From Monarcha castaneiventris obscurior (taxonomy: Eukaryota > Chordata > Aves > Passeriformes > Monarchidae), in assembly GCA_026261815.1 (NCBI GenBank), contig JAMPIT010000510.1, positions 19,812,001 through 19,876,000 of the forward strand: a DNA stretch of 64,000 bases. The letters run 5' to 3'. Each line of letters starts with the position of its first letter. The stretch's first letter is position 1. The notes below the pieces were generated by a model. The model was not told the origin of the DNA. It did no database searches and was given only the letters and a program-made list of their open reading frames with translations. This document shows, piece by piece, positions 13,201 through 25,629 of this stretch. The translations under genes and the position numbers were made by a program.

Positions 13201-14361
13201 TCAGAAATACAAATAAAAAAAGAAATTAGGAAGAAATCTAGCAAATGTTGTCAAGTTTTTTTCAAAACCAGATCACAAACTGCATCACTGGATCACTGCT
13301 TTCATTACAAATGCTTCATTCCAGGAGCCCACACCTCTCCATTATTCAAATGAGACCAAAGGTGTTACAAGAGGACGGATGTCCAATGCACATTTTGTTT
13401 TCTTCACACTTTTTTTTTCAAGAAGCTGCTCTGAAAGAGCAGATATGGACTCCAGAGTTACCAGGGAAGAGATGTGCCTCCATTCCTCCTCTCTGCCTTG
13501 CAAGGTCTCCCGAGACCCTCAGCACAGGGACACTTGGACACTGTGCTTTGCACAGAGCCCCTCCTTCAGGCCTCTCAGGTACCACGACAGCACATGAGCA
13601 GAACAGTCACTGTCACACATTCGATTACTCAGACGAGACCTTTTACCCTTCCAGGATGTAAATTACCAGCTGTCAAGTGGCCACAATGGCACTCAGCTCC
13701 ACATTAGGAGGAAGCACCATAGAAATGTTAATCAATTCTAATCAATACCAGGTCCTGTGTCTGAAATGAGCTGTTGGCAGAAAAATAACAGCAGCAGAGC
13801 TGAGGTTCTCCAGCAAACTCTTAGGGTACAAAGGGAAAAGCACTGGCCCCAAAATATCCCTCACATTCAAAAGGAGGCTGAGGCACAGCGGGTACCAACC
13901 TGAACCAGCTGGCAAAGAGAATGGGTTTTGGTTTCCAATGCTATCCACACAATCATTTTCATCAAACAGGATCCCATGTCAAGTTTTCCAACCTGTGGTC
14001 CCCTTGTATTGCTGGGACCCTCAACACTGGCCCTGGGGAAGCATCTCCTATGGCAACCCATTCCAAACCCATGGAAAACAGACCATGTGGTACTTAGGTG
14101 GATTTGAACCCCTGAAAACACTAATGACTGTTTCATTTCAAGAAGGGGAGAAGACAGGCTGAGAAGAAAGGTTCACTATTCAGTGGAGGAAATGTGGCAT
14201 GGCCCAAAACTGAATGACAGAAATACAGAGCCAATAAGATACGTATTTTTAAAATAAGCTCTTGCTAGCAGAACAAGCCCAAACATGATTCAGGGGAGGA
14301 ACACAGAGCAACCGGGCACTCACAATACACTTCACATGGTACACTGATGGACAATAAACCT

Positions 14362-14831
14362 CTCTTGATGCCATGATGACTTTTTGCCTTTTCTTTTATA
14401 CCCTTTTACACCTTTTTACAACTTCTGTATTCTTAGTGCTTTTTGCCTACATTCTTGGACTTGTTTGTTAAGCTAGGAGACAAAACATTTTAGAGGTTTT
14501 GTAGTTAGGGTGCCAGGGTGCCCAGACCCCAAAGTCCTCTCCAGAACACATTTTGTAAACTAAGATAGAACCATCCAGGGGAAGGTTCCTTGGGGAGGGA
14601 GGCTCATTCGAGCCTCTCATTAGGGCATTTTTGATAGATATGCTAATTAGTAAAACCTGTAATGTTATACCAGATCTTTTGTGGGGTGTGCACTGCAGGT
14701 GGCATTGAGGTGCATTTGACCTGGACGTGGTGCACCTAAGTATCCTGAAAATAAATACAAAGGTAAAATCTCTTTTTCCCTTCTAACCGTGTTTGACTCT
14801 TGATTTTAAGACCAGGAAAAGGCATCACTCT
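14362..14831 (+). mobile_element. solo LTR (14366-14827) with CTCT target duplication
   Basis: A 462-bp solo LTR of an endogenous retrovirus. It begins TGATG (14366-14370) and ends CATCA (14823-14827), a perfect 5-bp terminal inverted repeat of the TG...CA type. It is flanked by identical 4-bp CTCT direct repeats at 14362-14365 and 14828-14831. A 4-bp duplication is typical of gammaretrovirus-like (class I) elements. An AATAAA signal at 14750-14755 sits about 75 bp before the end, followed by a T/C-rich U5 (aatctctttttcccttctaa), which sets plus orientation. No internal gag-pol-env region is adjacent, so it arose by recombination between the two LTRs or is a remnant. From memory the text resembles LTR families common in passerines. 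The exact family is not assigned. Confidence 0.75.
14750..14755 (+). promoter_or_regulatory. AATAAA polyadenylation signal in LTR
   Basis: A canonical hexamer within the solo LTR that marks the R region and the plus orientation. It could still terminate transcripts read through on the plus strand. Confidence 0.6.
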
Positions 14832-15387
14832 GAACCAAACCAACAAATTGGATGTGGCTTCCTGCATCTTTCATGGACAACCAGCTGCCATCTGTATGTC
14901 TCCATATTCATCTATCATTATCTCATATTTGTTGTAATTGTCACAAGCTTCACAAGAACACCCCTCACAGTGGTCCCAGTCTGTCTTCCACATAAAAATC
15001 AATGTCAAAATCTGAGTCCCAATGGACTGAGCCTTTGTTATTTCTAATTCTGGGGACAGAACCCTTTTGCTTTTCCTCACAGGTTAAGAAGCAAATGACT
15101 TTGATACTAACATGTTCAAGAAATAACATTTTACTGTCGAGGACTTGGGAGAATAAAATATTTTTAATAGCACCAAAATATTGCTTGATTTTGCTTTTTA
15201 TTTGTACTTTTTGACATAATATTTACTTTATTTTAACCTCCCTAAAATCATAAACAAAACTATGTTCTTTTATTTTGAATATGCAGGGGTATCATGGTCC
15301 AGTTTCAAATATTTTTGAATGTTCTATAAATTTACAAGTTCATACAAACTTAAGAGTTTTGAGTGTGGCCCATTGGCATTTTCTGAG

Positions 15388-15431
15388 AAGAAAAAAAAAA
15401 AAAAAAGAAGAAGAAGAGGTAAAAAAAAAAT
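15388..15431 (+). repeat. A-rich / (GAA)n low-complexity tract
   Basis: A run of about 16 A is followed by gaagaagaagaggt and a second run of 10 A. No AATAAA lies just upstream, so it does not look like a retroposed mRNA tail. It is best read as a simple repeat. Confidence 0.85.
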
Positions 15432-18400
15432 AAATGAGAGCCTACACCAGAAACATGTTGGTCAGCTCCTGAAAAGATGTGCTTTTAAAGAGTCCCAGCT
15501 GGGCTGGCAGGAGGCATGAAATATTAAATGCTTTTAAATGAAAATAAACAATCTTCCTATGCATTCCTATAAAAAGATCCTCACTTTTTTGCCTTTCTTA
15601 CCTCAAAACCAGAGATATATAGATAGACAAATTGGTATTACTTACAAGATGACACTGAAATTTCAGTTCATAATTATGCAATACAGTAGGATGCTCTAAT
15701 ATCAGAAATCTTTAACAAGTCAGTATTAGCTGTGAAGTGTTACTAATTCTGAATTCCTGGTGGTTTGCCACTTTAAATTAGGTACCAGATGAGATTAGAT
15801 GAAGGGTAGTTTTTTTCATTGTTTGCTCATTCTTGTGCATTTATGAAAGCAATTTTCTAGTTCTTGAAAAGAGCCCAGGTAAAACACTGTAGAAATTGAA
15901 CACACAAAATATTAAAATAAAATACAAAGAGGCACAGCGTTACATCTTCTGATAAATAGCTCTCTTATTAATTGTGCATCCCAAACAGAAATTAATGCAA
16001 ATCAACTTTCTTCTGTAAGATATAATTTCATTCATTCCAGAGACCTGAACCACAAAAATAATCATCAATATTTTATCCTGACACCCAGACACCCATTACA
16101 GGATCCCATCCAGCCACTCTTCTTCCAAGCAAGGAGCTCAGTTCTCCTGAATCAATTAATCTCTGTTTACTTACGTGTTTCCCCATCTATAACAGCACTG
16201 ATTTAGTAAATCCCTTCTAAAACTAAATTTCAACATTAAACATAGAACTTCGACATGTGAGCTGGCAGAATTCATCAGTGGCATATGGATATTCCCTAGC
16301 TACAGGAAACAGGGATTTATTCAGCTCAGGTTTCTTGCTGGAATTGTTTCCTGAACACACAGGCTGCTTAGCTCTGCTGAAGTATGTGGTGTGCACCTTA
16401 CGTCTCAGGAATAAAATGTACTCCTAAAACCAAAGAGTGCCAGTTCCTGGCTCTGGCTGGAGCTACACACCTCACACAGATCAGTGAGGCTGGTCACTTT
16501 CTGAACAAAACATTTGCAGCAAAACCCTCAAGACATGCTGGTTTGAAAACAATCTTTCCATCCTTGTGTGTAAAACACATTGAACTAATAAGAAAGGGTC
16601 TAAAACAGACATCAGACTACTTTTGTTGCCCTTATTCCTTTGCCCAGGGCAAAAGTGGGTATAGCCCAAAAAAAGGACTTGGCACTCGGCTGACCAGAAG
16701 TAGGTGGTGAGGACTCAGCCGATTTGCTGTAACAAGTGCAGCTTGCTAATTGTGCCTGAACAAAAAGAAGATGGACAAGACCAATTTTGGGGAGAAAAAA
16801 AAAATCCCCAAGGAGCAGCAACAAATTGCTGAATGTTATCTTAGTGTTTTTCTTACAGGACTTAGCTCCAGAAGGCACAAGATTAAATAAGAGTGAAAGC
16901 TTTCACTTAAAAGACCTAAGTTTCTAACCTCCATGTTTACAGAGTAAACCTCCCAAGAGCTCGGAAGCCCTCTTTTTTCAGCATGTCACCATCCTAAAAG
17001 AAAATTGCTATAATCACAGCCTAGCCTAAAAAATTAGATTTTATGAATTTTTAATACCACACTTTGGGTCAGGGTTGGATTCACTCTCTCTTTGGGTGTC
17101 CGTAAATCATATTTTTGATTTCTTCACTGTGGGGACTTTGGCTTCTGTCTTCAGTGCAAGTTGTGACATTGGTACTTGTGTCTGTCTGTGGAAGGCACCA
17201 CACCAAAATCTGCAGGACTTGCAGAAAACTCTAAGATCTGCTCAAGTTACCACTGCCTTGGTGGAAAAAGGTAAAGGTTTGTAGCCATTCACTAACACAA
17301 GTAAGCTCTCAGCTGGCTTTTCTCATTTATTTAAGAAAGCAGATTAGGTCAAAATTTGTGAATGTCAAAAAATTGTGGACTACTTCTTTATCTCACCCAA
17401 CATGTACTCCCATCCAAAATCTGAAAGGAAATGCTAAACTCTCACTACCCATAGAACCAGGTTTCCGTTTAGTTAGAATTTGTATTATCCTTTTCAAATA
17501 CACACTCAGCAGCTTGATTTGACACTACCCAGTCACAAACCCCAACTTCACACCTAAATATCTCATCAGTAACTCTTCACAAAGTCAAATATATTGAGCC
17601 ACTCCAAGTAACTTTAATACAACTCTTGTGCTTTATTTTGGAGCAAAAGTTCAGGTTTTCCACTCTGGCAAAAGAATCTGAAATATTGCAAGACATTAAC
17701 TAACTGCCTGTAATTCTGTGGAGAAAAGAGGTTTGAAAGCAGTTTACTTGCTTTAGAAACCCATGGTATGACCTGGAATAGCAAGTACAGACATCCAAGA
17801 GCTGTCTAAGTGGAATCTGCACCACTGTTCAAGTGCACTATGATCCAAGAAGTCCTGGCCAGCCCAGGTGTGGGTAGCAGCACATCATGCAACACTCCTG
17901 TTCCTGCTAAACATTTGCTTGAGTGCTCATAATCTTGTCCTCCCAAGCATTGAGAAATGGGGCTGTTCATCTATATACCTGACCATGTATTGTACCCTAC
18001 CCTAAAACAGGAATTCCCTACAGAGGAAAGTACTGGAGCAGACTTGGCAGGTCTGAGCACTGCAGCAGCCTCTTCTTTCTAGGGTGGTAAAGGGTACAGT
18101 CCACACAACATGCAACTTTTCCTTTTGCTCTATCATAGGAGAGGTTTTACTGTCTTATATTTCAGCCATCTCTCTTCAGCACAAGCAGACACAAAAAAAC
18201 CACAATGGGTTATTTCTATTTCCTCCACTTGCATTTCTTTATTAACGCTCTACTCTGAGTCTGGTAGACTGCTACTGAAAATCCTCCTGGCAAACAATGC
18301 AGGATTCAAAGAGAAGAGCAGAATTATGTGTGACTTACTGCTAAAAAATGAATGGTGATGCTAAACAACAGCTTAGGAAATTATGTAAGGAGTAAGTAGA

Positions 18401-21249
18401 CATTCAAAACAAACCCTTTTATGTAAACCCCAGAACAGCCCATATAAGAGCTTTTAAATGGAATATAATGACTGCTATGCTATTCAATTGTCTTGATACA
18501 AGCTCATCAAAAAAGTAAGATAAACCTTGTCATTCTTTTCAACCCAACACAGTCATAGAAAATAAAACTTAAATGGCAATAATTTTAAACTACATACCAA
18601 AAATGCCAAAACAAAACAAAAATAAACAAACAAACAAGCCCAAAAAAATCCACAAAAATTCAAACACATCTTAGAAGATCTGAGATGTTTTCTGCTGTAG
18701 GTCTACAAGCCAATTATCAAAAATTATTAGGATCAAACTCCTCACCACTGAAGAATACATGGAAGAACCAAACCCAGTCTACCCTTTGTTCACACCACAC
18801 AGACACAGCATTCCTCTCTGGGAAGTGATGCTTACCAGTTTCCACACAGGACTACACACCTCCTTCAACAGTGTCCTCATAAAACAGGCTTTCTTTTGGA
18901 GCTGTGTGGGCTACAAGAGAGAACTGAGCAGGTCTTTCTTCAAGCAGCAATTGTAGTAAGAGACTGTCAGTGCAGCCAGCAGCAACCACCACTGATCCCA
19001 CTCAGATCAGCTGCTTAACAGAGCCAAGATGCAGAGTGCACGTGTCCTGTGCAGACAGAAAACATTTCCATGGTAATTAGCACCAGAGCCTCCTACCTGG
19101 GGAGGCACTAAACTGCACTCATCATGAAAAATTAAACATCACTGCTTGAAACAGAAGCATTTGTTCTCAGAGTCAGGCTTTGGCACCGTAACAGGAGATG
19201 AGAGACTCAATATCAAATAGTGACGACAAAGGCAAACTAGTCAGAAACCCCAGCTTAGCATGCAGAGTATTACACTGGTGACAAGTCAAGGATTTTGTTC
19301 TCAGATCTGTTTGTGAGAAGCAGTTTTGTGCATTCAGCAAAGGAATCAGAAGGGAATAGCAATTACAGAGGGCTGCCACAGCTGAGCTTTTTACACCATC
19401 ACACCAATGCAGCCCATTTCCCAGCAGGATGCTCCTATTGGGAAAACCTGATATCTGCTCGACATTACTGTTCTTCCCATGGCAGTTCAAGCAGTAGGAT
19501 GTTTCTGAGCAAAACTGTAATGATTCGATAGAGAAATGTTCCTCCCATAGAGGGACAAGACGTTACCTCACCAGAGCCAGCAGCTTTAGCGGATTTATTG
19601 CATGTTATCCCACTGTGGTTATTTTTCCTCCCAGTTTTAATTTTGTAGCACATAGTGGTTCCTTGGTACAAGAACAATTTGCATAACCAAGCAGAGACTC
19701 ATTTTGAAGCTCACTTACAACAGCATCCAAATGTCATGCTGTAAACAGGGCTGGGAATGGCACATCAGGTTTCAGCTTGCTATTAAATCTTAATACTTCC
19801 TGAGGGCTGTGTAGTCTTAATTGTATCTCGTGTCTTTGCCACAGCACTGCACAGTGTCATTTCAGTACAAATCAGATGAAAACCCACACAGATTTATCTG
19901 ATCTGTTCCCCTATCAAAATTTTTTAGTCCTTTTTTCTCTGGAAACCTAAGAGAAGATAAGGTGCAATACAGAGAAGTGAAAGATTAAAAACACATTGCT
20001 TTGGTTTTGTATTGATGTAAAACATGAAACACTGGGGAAGGAGAGAGTGCAAAGTGCTTGCTGCGCTCCCAAAGACACCAAACTATGGTTTTTGGCAACT
20101 AACCCTTAAATTTCAGTTTGCTTCCTCACAGTCCCTCAAAATGCATTGCCTTTCTTTTTTTCTTTTTCCTTTGTTATTCTTTAACTTCCCTATGGAGATA
20201 GCGTAGGGCACCATGGCATGCTTTATCTGTTTAAATGGTGTTTCAAAAAAAATCATTTTGCGAGAACATCCATATTTATTCAATCTTACAGTGGAAATCA
20301 GCTTAATGATGCTGCTTTACTATGTCAGCCTGTAACTCAAAGTTCTGTATTTACAAGTACCAAACAAGAATTTGGTGAGGGTATTGCAGGATTCACTTTA
20401 AAACACTGTATGTGCATAATTGGAGATAGAGCTTCTGGACTGCCTTGGCTTTTATGTAGCTCTCTGTTTATGCAGTCCTTATGGTCTCCATCCTTTTGTA
20501 CATATACAGCTTCTGTGACAGTCATCTATGAGATGTTTTCCTCGTGCTTCTTGCTCCTTTTCAATTATTCAGTGTCAGAATTAATAAACAGCTTAGAAAA
20601 TGAAAATGTCACAGCTTAGTGCAGAATGCATCAATTAATAAAGCAGGATGCAGGACAATTTAAAGGTACATTCCCCAGTGGCAAGAGAGCTGATCCTCTT
20701 GCAGCTGGAATACAAAGCAAAAATATCCCATTGACTGCAATGAGAGCCAGTAGGCTTAAAAGATTCTCATGATCTTACAAATTAAGACAACCTACTTTTC
20801 ATGAACAGTGACAGAACTTGTAGTCTAAGCATCATTTAAGAGCTATAAAGTGCACAATATGCTCAAATGGATTAAATTTACTTTAAAAAAGCAATTTTCA
20901 GATCTCATGAAAAATGTTATAAGAGTTTGATCCAAATATGTGTGCAATCAAAACTACAGAAACTTGCTAATCTCTCCCCTTCACTCAACTTGTCCTATAG
21001 TGAAATACCTTGGGGAAGGAAATAGGCCATAGGCTATAACTTTTAGATTTTTTTTATTCTTTGAAGTACTTGGTCTGGGCGTAAGCAGAGAGGTTGATAG
21101 GTGCTTCAGAGATTGAAGTGTAGTTTGGGCTTGGCTTTATCACCTGGATTTGAAGAAATCGCTGAGATCTGATTGAAGAAAGATACGCTTATCCACTGGC
21201 TTCTACCACAGATTCTGCCTACGTGCAAAAATGCAATAATAACACTTAC

Positions 21250-21308
21250 AGAAGCATCCATGGGGCTCTGAAAACACCTAGCACAATCCAACAAATCCTC
21301 ATACACCG
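21250..21308 (-). other. internal exon candidate (unidentified)
   Basis: On the minus strand a strong pyrimidine tract (cttttgtttctctctgcctc) ends in acaag. A 59-nt open segment follows, then TCT/GTAAGT, an ideal donor. If the first two bases finish a codon, the rest reads VYEDLLDCARCFQSPMDAS with no stop. I recognise no family. The acceptor is AAG rather than the commoner CAG, which lowers confidence. It lies on the same strand as the CpG-island promoter at 57.3 kb and could be an exon of that gene or of a non-coding RNA, or a chance decoy. Confidence 0.22.
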
Positions 21309-23436
21309 CTTGTAGAGGCAGAGAGAAACAAAAGAAGGTAAAAATTGTGACCGTGGCTCCTCACAGCCTCTCCAGTCTGGATGCAGCGGCATCCCTGTTT
21401 CCTTCTTGCACTCTTCAAATTTCTTTGCACTGCGACTGCTTTCAGCCATCCATCAGAGACCAGGTTGGGGGAAACTTTCTAAAGAAGCATCCCAATCTCA
21501 GCTTCGGGACATGGACCTGCTCAACGGGGGCAAAGCCCAGACAGTGTGGGTCCAAAACTACATTTTCTTCCCAGGGACATCAGAAGCAACACACATTAAC
21601 TATGCATGTTAGAAAACCACTTTTTCTGAGGGAAAAATGGCATATTATGTATTATATTAACATGAAGAACAACAGCTCAGCAAAACAGGTGTTTCTTAAC
21701 AACTGTAATCCTCTCCAACTGAGTTCCTGTCAACTATGTCCAGTGCACTCCTGCTAGTAGAAACCAAAGTTTCCTTCTTGAAACACACTGGGCATTTTAG
21801 GCCCAACTGAAAAAAAAAATATTTTTTCATCTCAACTACTTACTAAGGGTTTAATCCCTTGAGACATGTATTTTCTACTCCCCTGTCATCCCTGAACAGG
21901 CCCTCATTTTCAGTGGCTCATAAGCAGGCAGTCAAGTGCTGTAGGCTTTATACAAACACGCAGTATGGAATGGACACCACCTCAAAAAGTTAAAGCAGGA
22001 TGAGTTAAAAAGCAAGTGTGGGGAAAATCCAAAGTCATGTGGAAGAAACACAGAAGCAAAAAGCTTTGTCCCAGGTCAGTGGACAGGTAAGTAAAAGAGA
22101 GAAGCACTGATGACCTCCTGATGCTCAGTTTAGTGCTCTGTTAATAGAAACCCTTCCCTTTAAGCACTTCATCCTTCTACTATAAAAAACAAGCACCTGA
22201 TGTGGCTGAGGAGAGAGAAGGCTGTATGTTCACTTTAAGAAATCTGGAATTTCAAACACAATGATGCACTACAATGTAATTCCCCAGGGCATCTATGAAA
22301 ACCTGTGCTCTCTGTGGCTGGGAAAGGGTTCACAGAAAGACTTACATTAGGAGCGTGCAAAAGCATTTTCTGAGACAACAAAACATATATCATGTTTTAA
22401 CTGAGAAAACACAGAATCACAGTTAAAGTGGAAATAATTTTAATCTATCCTGTGGCAGACAAATTAAATACAGAAGTGTTAATCCTTGAAGGCGTATAGA
22501 TGTTTGATTAGGCAAAGTGTATTGATTGGTAAAAATTAATTCCAGCATCAAAACCTGTATTGATTGCTGTCAATCTGCTTACCCAGTTTAACTAATGTGG
22601 GCTAAGACACTCATGTTTAGTGAGGGTGTCTCTGTGGAGGGGCAGTTCCCCTCTTTCTGCTCTTTCCTCCCTATTTAACAGGTGGTACCCTTCTGCCCCC
22701 ACACACTGTGGCTGCCCACCCACTTTGCTTATGCTTAATTCCGTTTCTATCTCCATTTTCCACCAGCAGGAGCTAAGACTGAACACTGGGATGGGTGTTA
22801 GATACAGAACAAGGTGAGTCACTGCAGGTAGAGAGAGGTATGTTCGGCAGCTCACTGTGGTGACAGGCCACCCACTGCCCTTCACCGGGCCTTCAGTGCC
22901 AGCACAGAGCTTCAGGGACACTTGTGCCAGAAGAAAAACAAGGTTTTTGGCTGCTCCCTTCCCAAGGGAAGGGAATGGACAGCACCATAAGCTCATGCCA
23001 TGCTCAGTCTGGCACGGTCAAGGACTTACTTAATCCTTATCCACTGTAAAGAGACACTGCATTACAAGATGTCAACTTGAACCTCTTCTCCTTCCTAGCG
23101 CTACTGTTTATGTGTTTCAGATCATCTCCAAAGATCTGTGTGTTTGTATTTGTCTTATTTGAGTCTTACAGATAAAAATCCACTACTGCTAGTTCCCCAG
23201 CTAAAAACTTCTCTCTGCTCTCAACAGAGCTCCCAGTCCAGTACTACCTTCAAATTTCAATTGATTTTTGTATTCACAAACCAGACTTAACGGGAATTCC
23301 TGTGGGAACACAATGGACAATACATCCCAATTTAAAGTATGACCATCTATCATTACCACTGATGCCACATTCAGTATGTCTGATATCACTTGGGCCCAAG
23401 AAAATTTATTTGGTGTGGTAGGCAAGAGTAGGAGGC

Positions 23437-23526
23437 AATGGTAAAAGGTGTTCCTGCCTGTGGCAGGGAAGTTGGAACTAGCTGATCTTCAGGGTTCCTT
23501 CAAACAAAAACTATTTTATGTTTCTG
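23437..23526 (+). mobile_element. CR1 3' end fragment
   Basis: About 90 bp match the CR1 3' UTR: a block around aggtgttcctgcctgtggca, then gttggaactagctgatcttc, ending in ctattttatgtttctg, a diverged CR1 terminal repeat. Plus orientation, severely 5'-truncated and old. Confidence 0.75.
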
Positions 23527-25564
23527 CAAACTATATCAATACAAGGTCAAAATTAATAATGTCACCTTTAAAAGTCACTTTTATATTCTGTAATTTTCCT
23601 TTATTGAACCATATATACATTCCTCGTGAATCCATTACCTTAATGACGACTTATTATTTTTCTCTTAAGAGAGTTTAACTACTACTTTACTACACTCAGG
23701 ATTTAACAGTATCAAATGACATTTTCCAGAAAAATTCTTTTAAATCATTGCAATATTGGCCTTCTGAAGCGGAAGATAATTCCAAAATTCTCATCACTGC
23801 TAAACAAATTCACAATGATGTAGTAAAGGTGTAGGTCACAGATCATGTCCCTCACACCTGCAGGGCATCTCTAACTGCCCCTTGCTCTCTGACAAGTGTA
23901 GCTGTTTATTTAGTGTTCCATTTATCAGCTATCCATGCACATTAGGTGATACCTTGTGGGGGGTTTTTCCAGCATCAAATGCATAAATGAACAAGGAAGT
24001 GTGGGAGAGAGAAATCAGCTACAATGAAAGGGTTGAAATGCAAAATATTTTGAAGTCTTACTGCACTCTTTTCTGGGCTACTCAGAATAAGTGAGAATGA
24101 CCTACATATTGTGCATACACATGAACTTATCAATAAGGTTAGAAAGGTTACATCTACAGTGGCCCAGCTCCAAAGCAGCTCAAATAGAGCCCTCACAAAA
24201 AGAACCTCAGCCCTGCCTATTCACGTTAAAACAGAACAATTTCTCTTTATAATTTGCTGTTCCATAGTTCACTATTCTCATCTCTCTTGGTATTCACTTC
24301 AGTGCTGAACTCAGTGCTTGTCATTCAAGTAAGGAAGGATCCTTGCAGATATGAAATGCAATGCAAATACAAAGCTTTACAACTTTTTTTTTTTGACCAG
24401 CATTTTCATTTTAATTTGTCTGCTTAGCTAATGAGTGGTTTAACTCCAAAATTATAGCAACCCTGAAAAGAGTCTATAAAGTTTTATTCTGCCCATTAAG
24501 ATTAAGCTTGTATTTTTTCTACTAGCCTTCAGTGTTGCACCAAAATAAAACAGATCTGGTGCTGCCACTACAGTTGCCACAAACACATAAAAAATCATGC
24601 AAAGACTAAGCACTGAGCAACATAAATCAGGATGCATAATTACACAGCAGCTGCTCACTGGCAGGAAGGAACCCTGTAAGCAAAATTTGGCCTAGTGATT
24701 TGGAAAAGGATTCAAACAAATGCCTACACTTCTCAAATGGCTAAGACTTAGTTTAATGTTAAAGCATAATGTTAGCTAGATCCAAGTCATCGTAACTCTT
24801 TACAATTTATTTTGTCTAGGATGTGCAGTCATAAAAAATACTGCTCAAGTGTCAACTCCCTTTTATTTCAAACCTGCTTTTGTTGTTAGCTCCACTCTTG
24901 GGATCAGAAACAAAAGGTGGGTAGATCCCCAGAGGATGCTCTGGGAATGCAGATACTTTTTCTATATACATGCATCCAGCATAAAGGGGTGTCAAAGGGT
25001 TTTGGCACTGCCCAAGAATTCCTGAATCACTTTTCTGAATTTAAGTGCCTGCTTCCCCCTTTAATGCCAAACATGCTCCTCCAGCTCTTCTCCTGGTATC
25101 TAGCACTGGGTTCTGAGACATAGTACTGCAAGAGGCCAGAAGCCTGAAAACGAGCAAAAATTAGCACCTAGCTTTAAATAAGGCTTTTTAGCCCTTTATA
25201 GGATTTAGCCCTAGCTTTCCTAAAGCTCGTTCATCAAAAGTAGTTTTTGAAAATGGGACGTGGCTGTTTGAAAATCTTAGACATTACTAAACAGGGAGGC
25301 TGCTGCTCTAAGGGAGCCGAAAGCTTTACAGGGAAACCACAGGAGCACAGGAGAAAAGCACTTTAAATACACAGCCCTGTTTTCAGTTACCAGCGTGAGC
25401 ATCCTTTTGGGGAGAACAAGTAATTTCCTTTGCAAGAGCTGTCCCAAACAACCCATAGCCTGCTCCAGCATTGACCCTCCCACAGGGAAGAGGGGACCTG
25501 CAGGATGTCTCTGTCTGGCTCACAACCATCTCCTGCACCAGACAATGCAGAGGGCTCTGCTTTG
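23527..25564. other. unique AT-rich non-coding stretch
   Basis: No gene or repeat is recognised. A T10 run lies at about 24384-24394. Frames are all under 75 codons. Confidence 0.6.
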
Positions 25565-25629
25565 ATGGGCAGCTGGACTAGGTGGACCTTCTGCACTCCC
25601 TCCCAGCCAACACTGCATCCTGGATCCTA
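25565..25629 (+). mobile_element. diverged CR1 3' end fragment
   Basis: The run agctggactaggtggacctt, followed by ctccctcccagccaacactg and a decayed terminal repeat (catcctggatcct), matches the order and spacing of the CR1 3' end. The copy is short and heavily mutated, so the call is less certain than for the others. Confidence 0.5.

Larger units (their letters stand above)
4413..14361. other. unique non-coding stretch without recognised genes
   Basis: This is ten kilobases of AT-rich to mixed DNA. The longest frames (7244-7723 plus, 159 codons; 9172-9636 plus, 154 codons; 11268-11738 plus, 156 codons) match no family I know. They overlap frames of similar length in other phases, which argues against coding function. 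Notable small items are an RFX X-box-like sequence at 6735-6747 (gttgctatggaaa), a 26-bp hairpin at 7213-7238, and a 30-bp segment at 5614-5643 that recurs at 32903-32932. I see nothing else that can be named. Confidence 0.55.
14832..23436. other. unique AT-rich stretch, no recognised gene
   Basis: No repeat or gene family is recognised. It contains an A-rich/GAA microsatellite at 15388-15431 and two minus-strand exon-like signals (21250-21308 and 22346-22369), described separately. Frames up to about 136 codons (21347-21757 plus) have no recognisable content. Confidence 0.55.
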
